64,000 nucleotides of DNA from JAJDXW01 sp965202895 (lineage in GTDB: Bacteria; Pseudomonadota; Gammaproteobacteria; HK1), in NCBI GenBank assembly GCA_965202895.1, contig OZ241901.1, positions 1,798,001 to 1,862,000 on the forward strand. The letters are read 5' to 3'. Position 1 is the first letter of the stretch; each line of letters starts with the position of its first letter. Positions 7,810-15,162 of the stretch are shown here, piece after piece. The notes below the pieces were generated by a model. The model was given only the letters and a program-made list of their open reading frames with translations, was not told where the DNA came from and ran no database searches. The translations under genes and the position numbers were made by a program.

Positions 7810-8453
7810 TGCCGGGGCCTGAGCCGGGGCCGGGTGCGCGGCCCGGGGAGGGCGCGCCGCCGGGACCGGGTCGGGGACCCGGGTCGGGGCCGGGGGTCGG
7901 AGCCCGGATTGGATCCCGGATCGGAGGCCGGGCCGGGGCACGGGGCGCGGGGTCGAGGGGTACGAGGATCCTCGGCATCGATCCCGGCTCCCGGGTCACC
8001 GGCTACGGCGTGATCGAGGTGGTCCCGGCCGGAAGCCGGCACGTCGCGAGCGGCTGCATCCGGGTCGCGGGCGGCGACATGGCGGAGCGCCTTCGCCGGA
8101 TCGTCGATGGGCTGCGGGAAGTCTCGGCCCGCTGCGCACCGAACGAGCTGGCCATCGAGCGGGTCTTCGTCAACCGCAACGCGGAGTCGGCCCTCAAGCT
8201 CGGGCAGGCGCGGGGCGCCGCGCTGGTCGCGATGCCCGACATCCCGGTCTTCGAATACGCGGCCACCCGGGTCAAGCAGGCCACGACGGGAAGCGGCAAG
8301 GCTTCCAAGAGCCAGGTGCAGAGCATGGTTCGCGTACTCCTCTCGCTGCCCGAAACCCCTCCGGCCGACGAGGCGGATGCGCTCGCCGTCGCCCTCTGCC
8401 ACGCCCACAGCCGGGACCTGCTCGCGCGGACCCGGCCGGACCGGCGCCCGTGA
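7809..8453 (+). CDS. ruvC: Holliday junction endonuclease RuvC with low-complexity N-terminal extension
   Basis: Cleaves four-way DNA junctions symmetrically, with RuvAB. From about residue 55 the protein is a standard RuvC: ILGIDPGSRVTGYGVI with the first catalytic Asp, LAIERVFVNRNAESALKLGQ with the Glu, and the acidic pair in DEADALAVALCHAHS. The only ATG is at 7809 and overlaps the yebC stop. This gives a 54-residue Gly/Pro/Arg/Ala-rich leader that normal RuvC lacks. There is no convincing ATG, GTG or TTG close to the domain start; an in-frame ATT near 7908 would be the nearest odd candidate. The leader is encoded by GGGCCGGG/CCCGGATC-type microrepeats. The 3' end overlaps the GTG of ruvA. 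Confidence 0.93.
   Translation: MPGPEPGPGARPGEGAPPGPGRGPGSGPGVGARIGSRIGGRAGARGAGSRGTRILGIDPGSRVTGYGVIEVVPAGSRHVASGCIRVAGGDMAERLRRIVDGLREVSARCAPNELAIERVFVNRNAESALKLGQARGAALVAMPDIPVFEYAATRVKQATTGSGKASKSQVQSMVRVLLSLPETPPADEADALAVALCHAHSRDLLARTRPDRRP
7812..7970. repeat. GC-rich degenerate microrepeat region at the ruvC 5' end
   Basis: The sequence is built from short variants of GGGGCCGGG, GGACCCGGG and CGGATCGGA. It separates the ruvC ATG from the conserved start of the protein (ILGIDPGS) and is in frame throughout. It is of the same type as the livM 5' tract. Confidence 0.7.
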
Positions 8454-9025
8454 TCGGGCGCCTGGAAGGGATGCTGCGGGAACGCCGGCCTCCCTGGCTG
8501 CTGGTCGACGTGGCCGGGGTGGGGTACGAGCTGGAGGCTCCGATGACCACGTTCTACTCCCTGCCCTCGGTGGGCGAGGCCGTCGTGCTGCACACCCACC
8601 TCGCGGTGCGCGAAGAAGTCCCCCGCCTCTACGGGTTCGCCCGCCGCGCGGAACGGGACACGTTCCGCCGGCTGCTGCGGGTGAGCGGGGTCGGCGGGAA
8701 GGTCGCTCTCGCCCTTCTCTCCGGCCTCGATGCCGATGGCCTCGCCCGCTGCGTTCGCGCCGGGGATGCGGGCGGCCTCGCCCGGATCCCCGGGATCGGA
8801 AAGAAGACCGCGGAACGGCTCCTGCTGGAGCTGCGGGACCGTCTTCCGGGCGCCGGGAGCGCGGGAGGGGAAGTGCCGGAAGAGCCGCGCGCCGAAGCCG
8901 TCGCGGCCCTGGCCGCGCTCGGCTTCTCGCCGAACGAGGCGCAGCGGAGGGTGTCGGCGGTCGACGCGGCGGGTCTCGACAGCGAGGCGATCGTACGCGC
9001 GGCCCTGCGGGCGGTGGTGTCGTGA
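8450..9025 (+). CDS. ruvA: Holliday junction branch-migration protein RuvA
   Basis: Binds four-way junctions as a tetramer and loads the RuvB motor. The 191 aa fit the family. Domain I starts MIGRLEGMLRERRPPWLLVD with the conserved GVGYELEAP. The two helix-hairpin-helix motifs read VSGVGGKVALALLSGL and IPGIGKKTAERLLLELRDR, and domain III (about 145-191) holds ALAALGFSPNEAQRRV. The start is GTG at 8450, in the overlap GTGA with the ruvC stop, which indicates coupled translation. The linker between domains II and III is short and Gly/Ala-rich. Confidence 0.96.
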   Translation: MIGRLEGMLRERRPPWLLVDVAGVGYELEAPMTTFYSLPSVGEAVVLHTHLAVREEVPRLYGFARRAERDTFRRLLRVSGVGGKVALALLSGLDADGLARCVRAGDAGGLARIPGIGKKTAERLLLELRDRLPGAGSAGGEVPEEPRAEAVAALAALGFSPNEAQRRVSAVDAAGLDSEAIVRAALRAVVS

Positions 9026-9140
9026 CGCACGGACCCGGTCCCTTCGTCCGGTCCGCCGGGAACGCGGGAGCGCTTCCCCCCGGTCGTCCGGACCGGCCGG
9101 GCGCGGCGGGTCGAAGGGCCGGTTCGCGGGCCGGCCGGGG

Positions 9141-10193
9141 ATGAACGACCGCATCGTCGCGCCGGACGCGGAAGCCGGCGAGGAGCGGATCGAACAACGC
9201 ATCCGCCCCCGGCGGCTGGACGAATACGTCGGCCAGCCCTCGGTTCGCGAGCAGCTCGGTCTCTTCATCGAGGCCGCGCGGGCGCGCGGAGACGCCCTCG
9301 ATCACGTCCTGATCTTCGGCCCGCCGGGCCTCGGCAAGACCACGCTCGCCCACGTCATCGCCCATGAGATGGACACGAACCTTCGCCAGTCGTCGGGCCC
9401 GGTCATCGAACGCGGCGGAGACCTCGCCGCCCTGCTGACCAACCTCGAGCCGCGGGACGTGCTCTTCCTCGACGAGATCCATCGCCTGAACCCGGCCGTC
9501 GAGGAGATCCTCTACCCGGCGATGGAGGACTGCCAGATCGACATCATGATCGGCGAGGGCCCGTCCGCGCGTTCCCTGAAGCTCGACCTCCCGCCGTTCA
9601 CCCTCGTCGGTGCGACCACGCGGGCGGGGCTCCTCACGTCGCCGCTCCGCGACCGCTTCGGCATCGTTCACCGCCTGGAGTTCTACCACCCGGACGAGCT
9701 CGCGACGATCGTCGCCCGCTCCGCCGGGATCCTGGGGGTCTCGATCGACGCCGGGGGCGCCGGGGAGCTCGCGCGCCGCTCCCGCGGCACCCCCCGGATC
9801 GCGAACCGGCTTCTCCGCCGGGTGCGCGACTACGCCGAGGTGCGGTCCGACGGCCGGATCGTCGCGGACGTGGCGTCCCGCGCGCTGGACATGCTCGAGG
9901 TGGACACGACCGGCCTCGACGTGATGGACCGCAAGATGCTCCGGCTTCTCATCGAGAAGTTCGACGGAGGGCCGGCAGGGGTAGAGAGTCTGGCCGCCGC
10001 GTTGAGCGAGGAACGAGGGACCATCGAAGAGGTCGTCGAACCCTACCTCATACAGCAGGGATACCTCATGCGCACCCCGCGCGGGCGGGTCGCGACCGCC
10101 GCCGCCTGGCGGCATTTCGGCCTTGCGGCTCCCGCGACCCCCGATCTCTTCGCCGCGGGGCAGGCGACGGCGGCCGATCCGCACCCGGACTGA
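9141..10193 (+). CDS. ruvB: Holliday junction helicase motor RuvB
   Basis: AAA+ ATPase that drives branch migration with RuvA, 350 aa as in other bacteria. The Walker A motif is FGPPGLGKTTLAHVIA, Walker B is VLFLDEIHRLNP, sensor 1 lies in LVGATTRAGLL, and the arginine-finger segment is SPLRDRFGI. The C-terminal winged-helix domain includes DRKMLRLLIEKFDGGP and YLIQQGYLMRTPRGR. The ATG at 9141 follows a CCGGGG stretch 115 bp after ruvA. This 115-bp gap is long for the operon and GC-rich. Confidence 0.97.
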   Translation: MNDRIVAPDAEAGEERIEQRIRPRRLDEYVGQPSVREQLGLFIEAARARGDALDHVLIFGPPGLGKTTLAHVIAHEMDTNLRQSSGPVIERGGDLAALLTNLEPRDVLFLDEIHRLNPAVEEILYPAMEDCQIDIMIGEGPSARSLKLDLPPFTLVGATTRAGLLTSPLRDRFGIVHRLEFYHPDELATIVARSAGILGVSIDAGGAGELARRSRGTPRIANRLLRRVRDYAEVRSDGRIVADVASRALDMLEVDTTGLDVMDRKMLRLLIEKFDGGPAGVESLAAALSEERGTIEEVVEPYLIQQGYLMRTPRGRVATAAAWRHFGLAAPATPDLFAAGQATAADPHPD

Positions 10194-10207
10194 CCTTGCC
10201 CGCCCCC

Positions 10208-10244
10208 GGGCTTCCTCCCGGGCTTCCTCCCGGGCTTCACTCCC
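10208..10244. repeat. 12-bp tandem repeat downstream of ruvB (about 3 copies)
   Basis: GGGCTTCCTCCC occurs at 10208-10219 and 10220-10231, with a third copy of 13 bp at 10232-10244. Because CCCGGG is self-complementary, neighbouring copies can form CCCGGG-loop-CCCGGG hairpins. It starts 14 bp after the ruvB stop and could act as a transcript end, but no T-tract follows. Confidence 0.75.
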
Positions 10245-10570
10245 GGACGCCGCCCGGACCATGCCGGGGCGTCCACTCGATCCGAATCGATCCGGAGCCG
10301 GCCGGGGCAGGTCCCGATCCTGCACGACCGCGGGGTGGGCAGGGCGCCGCCGTCGCGCTCGCGGCCGCTCCCCGCGGGGACGGCCGAACCGCCTCCGGAT
10401 ACCCGTCTCGCCCCCGAGCCCCGGGCGCTGTTCGTAAGCTATTGATATAGTGGGTGGAGGTCGGTAGGCGAGATATTTTTTACCCCGCGGAGACGGCGTT
10501 CTTCCGCGGTTTGGGGTCGGTTCGAGGGGCGTTTCGGCGGATTTCACCCCACGGAGCCGCTTGCGCGGGT
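10245..10570. other. Intergenic DNA between ruvB and the palindromic element; no gene seen
   Basis: No credible reading frame was found on either strand, and the ybgC thioesterase gene that often lies here is missing. The only contrast is an AT-richer patch at about 10432-10480 (GATATAG and a T6 run), which might hold a promoter for the tol operon or the end of the ruv transcript. Confidence 0.5.
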
Positions 10571-10683
10571 ACGGCGTCCTGGGAACGGTGCGTCTTCCAG
10601 ACGCGGGCGTCCCGCCCGCATTGATCGGCGGCGGCCTCGCCGTCCCATTTGCGGGCGGGACACAAGCGTTCCCAGGACGCCGT
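10571..10683. repeat. 113-bp nested palindromic element
   Basis: The outer arms are a perfect 17-bp inverted repeat, ACGGCGTCCTGGGAACG at 10571-10587 and its complement at 10667-10683. Inside is a perfect 12-bp pair, GTCCCGCCCGCA at 10609-10620 with its complement at 10650-10661, plus a small 5-bp hairpin GCGTC/GACGC at 10590-10604. The whole would fold as a branched cruciform or RNA. It looks like a dispersed, REP- or MITE-like element rather than a terminator, as there is no T-tract. It encodes nothing recognisable. Confidence 0.8.
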
Positions 10684-10966
10684 GCCCAAGAGCGTTCGCG
10701 AGAGGCGTGTTTGGCGAAAATCCCTGCAGCGCACATGCCTCGCCCCCGAACGTTCATCGCGGGGGCTGCGCGCGGGTGTTACAATGGCTCCGTCGTACAG
10801 GGCGGGTCCGGTGCTGGAACAGGCGATCACGGGAACGGCGGGGGGGCTCGTGATCGAGGCGTTCGGGCAGGCCGCCGGGGGGCGGAGCCGCGGGCGGCCC
10901 GAGCCCCTCGCACGATCCGGACGTCCGCGGGCCGGCGCGGGCGGAGCGCGATAGCGGTTCTTCGGG

Positions 10967-11641
10967 ATGGAGCTCGATCTCTCACTCCTTCAGCTCGTGC
11001 TCGGCGCGAGCATCGTGGTCCAGCTCGTGATGCTCCTCCTCCTCGTCACCTCCGTGGTTTCGTGGGCGCTCATCTTTCGCAAGCGGGGCGTCCTCTCCCA
11101 TGCGCGGCGGGATGCGGCCGACTTCGAGAGCCGCTTCTGGTCCGGAACCGATCTCGTCTCGATGTACAACAGCATCAACAGCGCGGGCGGCGACCCGGGG
11201 GGAATGGGGGGCATCTTTCGAGCGGGATTCCGCGAATACGCCCGCCTGCGGCGCACCGGCATCGACCAGCGGGACGTGATCTACGGCTCCGAACGCGCGA
11301 TGCGGGTCGCGATGCGCCACGAGGTCGACGATCTCGAGAGCCACCTGTCGTTCCTCGCGACCGTCGGCTCCACGAGTCCCTACGTCGGCCTGTTCGGGAC
11401 CGTCTGGGGCATCATGAATTCGTTCATGGCCCTCGGCAACGTGGGGGGGCAGGTGACGGTGCAGACGGTGGCGCCGGGAATCGCGGAAGCGCTGATCGCG
11501 ACCGCCATGGGTCTCTTCGCGGCGATCCCGGCCGTCATTGCCTACAATCGCTACCTGAGCGACGTGGAGTCGCTGTCCAGCCGCTTCAGCACGTTCGTGG
11601 AAGAGTTCTCGACCATTCTCCAGCGCCAGCGGGTCGATTGA
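10967..11641 (+). CDS. tolQ: Tol-Pal system proton-channel subunit TolQ
   Basis: Inner-membrane motor stator of the Tol-Pal envelope constriction system (MotA/TolQ/ExbB family), 224 aa. Helix 1 is LVLGASIVVQLVMLLLLVTSVVSW. The conserved second and third helices read TSPYVGLFGTVWGIMNSF and GIAEALIATAMGLFAAIPAV, including the Thr and Ala positions that line the proton path with TolR. The ATG at 10967 has the family's normal N-terminus. It heads the tolQRAB-pal-cpoB operon, which here lacks ybgC in front. A TACAAT at about 10789 may be its -10 box, but a matching -35 is unclear. Confidence 0.97.
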   Translation: MELDLSLLQLVLGASIVVQLVMLLLLVTSVVSWALIFRKRGVLSHARRDAADFESRFWSGTDLVSMYNSINSAGGDPGGMGGIFRAGFREYARLRRTGIDQRDVIYGSERAMRVAMRHEVDDLESHLSFLATVGSTSPYVGLFGTVWGIMNSFMALGNVGGQVTVQTVAPGIAEALIATAMGLFAAIPAVIAYNRYLSDVESLSSRFSTFVEEFSTILQRQRVD

Positions 11642-11662
11642 GCCCGGGCGGCGGGAGTTGCG

Positions 11663-12094
11663 ATGATGGCTTCGGATTCGCGAAAACGCCCGATGTCCGA
11701 GATCAACGTCGTGCCGTACATCGACGTGATGCTCGTGTTGCTGGTCATCTTCATGATCACCGCTCCCCTGCTCACCCAGGGCGTGAAGATCGATCTTCCC
11801 GATGCACCGGCCGAGGCCGTCGAGACGGCCGATACCGAACCGCTCATCGTCAGCGTGGACTCCGCCGGGCGGTACTTCATCAACTTCGGCGGTGACGAGG
11901 CGGAGCCGGTCGACCAGGCGACCCTGCTCAATCGCGCGGCGGCTCTCCTGCGGCACCGGCCCGGGATCCAGGTCCTCGTCCAGGGTGACGAATCGGTCGA
12001 GTACGGGGCGGTGGTGGTGGCGATGGCGATCCTCAAGGAGGCGGGGGCGCGGTCGGTCGGCCTGCTCACGGAGCAACCCAGTCCCGCCGGTTGA
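11663..12094 (+). CDS. tolR: Tol-Pal system protein TolR
   Basis: Single-span stator partner of TolQ (ExbD/TolR family), 143 aa. The opening SEINVVPYIDVMLVLLVIFM contains the essential proton-carrying Asp of the transmembrane helix. A periplasmic ExbD-type domain follows, ending GARSVGLLTEQ. Two ATGs (11663 and 11666) are adjacent; GGGAG about 6-9 bases upstream serves either. The TGA at 12092-12094 overlaps the tolA TTG, so the two are probably translationally coupled. Confidence 0.97.
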   Translation: MMASDSRKRPMSEINVVPYIDVMLVLLVIFMITAPLLTQGVKIDLPDAPAEAVETADTEPLIVSVDSAGRYFINFGGDEAEPVDQATLLNRAAALLRHRPGIQVLVQGDESVEYGAVVVAMAILKEAGARSVGLLTEQPSPAG

Positions 12095-13173
12095 AAACGG
12101 CCGTGCGCGATTTTCTCGACCAGGCCGGCCCCTACTTCCTCGCGGCCCTCGTCCACGCGGTGGCCGCGGGCCTGCTCGTGCTCGCGGTCGAGTGGCCGGT
12201 GCGGAAGCAATCAGCGCCCGAGGCGGCCGATGCGGTCCAGGCCACGGTGGTGGACGAGGAACGGGTGCGGCTGGAAATCGAGCGTATCCGGGAGCGCGAG
12301 ACGGCGAAGCGCCGCGCGGAGGAAGAGCGGGCCGAGGCCGCCCGGCAACAGCGCGAGCACGAGGAGCGGCGGCGCAAGGAGGCCGAAGCGGCCCGCCTCG
12401 CCGAGGAGCAGCGGCGCAAGGAAGCCGAGACCGCGCGCGCCGAGGAGGAGCGGCGCCGGCAGGAAGCCCAGGCGGCCCGCCTCGCCGAAGAGCAGCGGCG
12501 CAAGGAAGCCGAGACCGCGCGCGCCGAGGAGGAGCGGCGCCGGCAGGAAGCCCAGGCGGCCCGCCTCGCCGAGGAGCAGCGGCGCAAGGAAGCCGAGACC
12601 GCGCGCGCCGAGGAGGAACGGCGCCGGCAGGAAGCCCGGACGGCCCGCCTCGCCGAGGAGCAGCGGCGCAAGGAAGCCGAGACCGCGGCCCGTCGAGCCA
12701 GGGAACAGCAGCGCAAGGAGCTGGAGAAGGCGCGCCGGCGAAACGAGGTCGAGATGGCCCGGCGCAAGGCGGAGGAAAAGCGGCGGGTGGAGCAGGCGGA
12801 AGCCGAGCGCCGCAAGCAGGAGGAGGAACGCGCCCGCCGGGAGCGCATGGCCCGCGAGAAGCAGCGGCTGGAGCAGCAGCGCGAGGCCATTTTCGCGAAG
12901 GCGCGTGAGGAGTATATTGACGCCATCGAGTCGCGCGTGACCAGTAACTGGCGCCGCCCCACCGGGATTCCGGACGGGCTGAAGTGCAGGGTCTACGTGG
13001 TGCAGGACAGCAGCGGGAAGGTCCTTCGCGTGGAGATCAGACAGAGCAGCGGCAACGTCGCCTTCGACCGCTCGGTCGAACAGGCGGTCCTGGCCGCGTC
13101 ACCGTTGCCGCGGCCTCGGCAGCGGGCCGTGTTCGACCGCGAGATCGTCTTCCTGTTTCACCCCAGGAGCTGA
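12091..13173 (+). CDS. tolA: Tol-Pal system bridging protein TolA
   Basis: Connects the TolQR motor to Pal across the periplasm, 360 aa. Domain I is a single membrane helix (YFLAALVHAVAAGLLVLAVEW). Domain II (about 50-275) is a highly charged Ala/Glu/Arg helix with a run of 28-residue tandem repeats. Domain III (about 275-360) is the TonB-like C-terminal fold: YIDAIESRVTSNWRRPTG, then VRQSSGN-type and ASPLPRP motifs. The only start that preserves the membrane helix is TTG at 12091, overlapping the tolR stop. A TTG start for this envelope protein suggests translation mainly by coupling. Confidence 0.95.
   Translation: MKTAVRDFLDQAGPYFLAALVHAVAAGLLVLAVEWPVRKQSAPEAADAVQATVVDEERVRLEIERIRERETAKRRAEEERAEAARQQREHEERRRKEAEAARLAEEQRRKEAETARAEEERRRQEAQAARLAEEQRRKEAETARAEEERRRQEAQAARLAEEQRRKEAETARAEEERRRQEARTARLAEEQRRKEAETAARRAREQQRKELEKARRRNEVEMARRKAEEKRRVEQAEAERRKQEEERARRERMAREKQRLEQQREAIFAKAREEYIDAIESRVTSNWRRPTGIPDGLKCRVYVVQDSSGKVLRVEIRQSSGNVAFDRSVEQAVLAASPLPRPRQRAVFDREIVFLFHPRS
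12391..12687 (+). repeat. 84-bp (28-codon) tandem repeats in tolA, about 3.5 copies
   Basis: Copies lie at 12391-12474, 12475-12558 and 12559-12642, with a partial copy at 12643-12687. Each encodes ARLAEEQRRKEAET followed by ARAEEERRRQEAQA. Copies differ by only a few bases, which implies recent duplication. The repeat lengthens the helical rod of TolA domain II without breaking the frame. Confidence 0.95.
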
Positions 13174-13176
13174 CCG

Positions 13177-14505
13177 GTGAGAAGACTGCAACGTCGGCTG
13201 CTCTTCTTCGCGGCACTCTTCGCGGGGACGGCCGGGCCGGCCTGGTCCGCGCTTCAGATCGAGATCACCAGGGGTCTCGAGAGCGCTACGCCCATCGCGG
13301 TGGCGCGGTTCGGGTGGTCCGGATCGGGGCCGGCTTCCCCGGAGCCGGTGTCGGCGGTCATCGCCGCCGACCTCGCACGGAGCGGCCGTTTTGCGCCACT
13401 CCAAGAGCTTCCGCAGCATCCGCTGCGCAAGGAGGACGTCCGATGGTCGGACTGGCGGCGCCTCAGGGTCGGCAGCCTCGTCATCGGCTCGATCGACGAG
13501 GTAGTGCGCGGCGGCGCCCGGGAGTACCGGATCGAGTACCGTCTCTTCGACACCTTTACCGGCGCCCAGCTCGCCGGCAAGCGCTACCGCCCGGTGCGCT
13601 CCGGCCGGTTGCGGTGGGTCGCGCACCTCGTCAGCGACGAGATCTACTACGCACTGACCGGAGAAAGAGGTGCGTTCGCGACCCGTATCGCATACGTGAC
13701 GGAGGCCGTCCGGGAAGGGGAGGTCGTCCACACGCTCAACGTCGCGGACAGCGACGGGGGCAATCCGGTCGTCCTCCTGACCTCCCCCTATCCCATCATG
13801 TCACCGTCGTGGTCTCCGGAAGGGAGCCGGCTGGCATACGTATCCTTCGAAGGCAGGCGCTCCCGGATCCTGGTGCAGGAGATCGCGACCGGCCAGCGCC
13901 GCGAGATCACCGCGTTCCCCGGCATCAACGGGGCTCCGGCGTTCTCGCCGGACGGCCGGCGGCTCGCGGTCGCGCTGTCGCACGAGGGCAGCCCCGACAT
14001 CTACGTGATGGATGATCTCGAGTCGGGAGAATTGCGTCGTCTCACCAGCGGGCCGGACATCGACACCGAGCCGGCATGGTCCCCGGATGGGCGAACCCTC
14101 GTATTCACCTCCAATCGAAGCGGGGGTCGGCCGCAGCTCTTCCGGGTTCCCGCATCGGGAGACGGCGCGCCCCAGCGCCTCACGTTCACCGGCCGATACA
14201 ACGCCCGTGCGGCGTTCTCCCCGGACGGCTCGCGGCTCGCGTTCGTGCACGAGACCGGGGGCGACTACCGGATCGCGGTCATGGAGATCGGGGTCGAGAG
14301 CATCGAGGTGATCACCAACGGAAGGCTCGACGAGTCCCCGACGTTCGCTCCCAACGGCCGGCTGATCCTCTACGCGACGACCGACGAACGCGGCCGGTCC
14401 GCGCTCGCGGCGGTCTCCACCGACGGAGGCTTTCGCCAACGCCTGTCGATCGACAGTACCGGCGTCCGGGAGCCGGCCTGGTCGCCAAGGCTGTCCGGGC
14501 GCTGA
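13177..14505 (+). CDS. tolB: Tol-Pal system beta-propeller protein TolB
   Basis: Periplasmic protein that binds Pal and TolA, 442 aa. A signal peptide (RRLQRRLLFFAALFAGTAGPAWSA) precedes the N-terminal domain. The C-terminal propeller shows repeated blade motifs: PSWSPEGSRLAYVS, PAFSPDGRRLAVA, PAWSPDGRTLVFTS, AAFSPDGSRLAFVH and PAWSPRLSG. The start is GTG at 13177, three bases after the tolA stop. It is a standard member of the operon with no unusual insertions. Confidence 0.97.
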   Translation: MRRLQRRLLFFAALFAGTAGPAWSALQIEITRGLESATPIAVARFGWSGSGPASPEPVSAVIAADLARSGRFAPLQELPQHPLRKEDVRWSDWRRLRVGSLVIGSIDEVVRGGAREYRIEYRLFDTFTGAQLAGKRYRPVRSGRLRWVAHLVSDEIYYALTGERGAFATRIAYVTEAVREGEVVHTLNVADSDGGNPVVLLTSPYPIMSPSWSPEGSRLAYVSFEGRRSRILVQEIATGQRREITAFPGINGAPAFSPDGRRLAVALSHEGSPDIYVMDDLESGELRRLTSGPDIDTEPAWSPDGRTLVFTSNRSGGRPQLFRVPASGDGAPQRLTFTGRYNARAAFSPDGSRLAFVHETGGDYRIAVMEIGVESIEVITNGRLDESPTFAPNGRLILYATTDERGRSALAAVSTDGGFRQRLSIDSTGVREPAWSPRLSGR

Positions 14506-14558
14506 ATCGGGCCGGCCGGCGGCCGGCGAGTCCCAGGCAACACGAATCGGAGATGACG

Positions 14559-15125
14559 ATGCAAAGAGGCAAGGCGATCCTCGGCGTGGCGGCGCTTGCG
14601 TTGATGGCCGGGTGCGCCGCTCTGCCCGAGCCGGTGAGCCCCACGCCCGGAGTGGAGGACCGCCCCCCGCCGGGGGCGGAACCCGCCGGGGCGGCGGGCG
14701 GGACCGAAACGGAGGGGATGGGCACCACCGGTGCGCTCCCGGATGCCGGAGGCGTCGAAAGCAGCCCGCTCGTCGACGCCGACGGCTCGGAGCTCACCCT
14801 GGTCATCTATTTCGACTTCGATTCGAGCGAGGTGCACCCCGATGACCGGGTGGTGGTAGAAGCGCACGCGCAGTATCTTGCCCGCAACCCCGGAGCGGAG
14901 GTGGTGCTGGAGGGGCACGCCGACGAGCGCGGCTCGCGGGAGTACAACGTGGCGTTGGGAGAGCAGCGTGCGACCGGGGTTCGCGACATGCTCCGGCTGC
15001 TCGGAGCGGCGGATCACCAGGTTCGCACCGTGAGCTATGGGGAGGAGCTCCCGGCCATGATGGGGCAGGAAGAAGAGGCGTGGTCCCGCAACCGGCGCGT
15101 CGAGTTCGCCTACGCAAGGCGCTGA
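14559..15125 (+). CDS. pal: Peptidoglycan-associated lipoprotein Pal
   Basis: Outer-membrane lipoprotein that anchors the envelope to peptidoglycan, 188 aa. The lipobox LMAGC (Cys about residue 19) follows a short hydrophobic signal. A Pro/Gly/Glu-rich linker leads to the OmpA-like domain, IYFDFDSSEVHPDD through VVLEGHADERGSREYNVALGEQRA to SRNRRVEFAYARR. The second of two in-frame ATGs (14553 and 14559) is preferred because GGAG at 14549-14552 is then properly spaced. The linker of about 55 residues is longer than in E. coli Pal. Confidence 0.96.
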   Translation: MQRGKAILGVAALALMAGCAALPEPVSPTPGVEDRPPPGAEPAGAAGGTETEGMGTTGALPDAGGVESSPLVDADGSELTLVIYFDFDSSEVHPDDRVVVEAHAQYLARNPGAEVVLEGHADERGSREYNVALGEQRATGVRDMLRLLGAADHQVRTVSYGEELPAMMGQEEEAWSRNRRVEFAYARR

Positions 15126-15162
15126 TGCACCCCCGGTGCGGGAGGTCCCCGAGGCGGGCGGG

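Noticed and set aside
10208..10244. Intrinsic terminator for the ruv operon
   Set aside because: The CCCGGG repeats can form hairpins, but no T-rich run follows, so it is listed as a repeat only.
10649..10954. A 101-codon frame just upstream of tolQ
   Set aside because: It starts inside the palindromic element, has no family motif or good ribosome-binding site, and its composition matches noncoding DNA.
12391..12687. Possible CRISPR-like array because of regular repeats
   Set aside because: The repeats are contiguous 84-bp coding units without spacers and encode the TolA helical rod. No CRISPR array or cas gene was seen anywhere.
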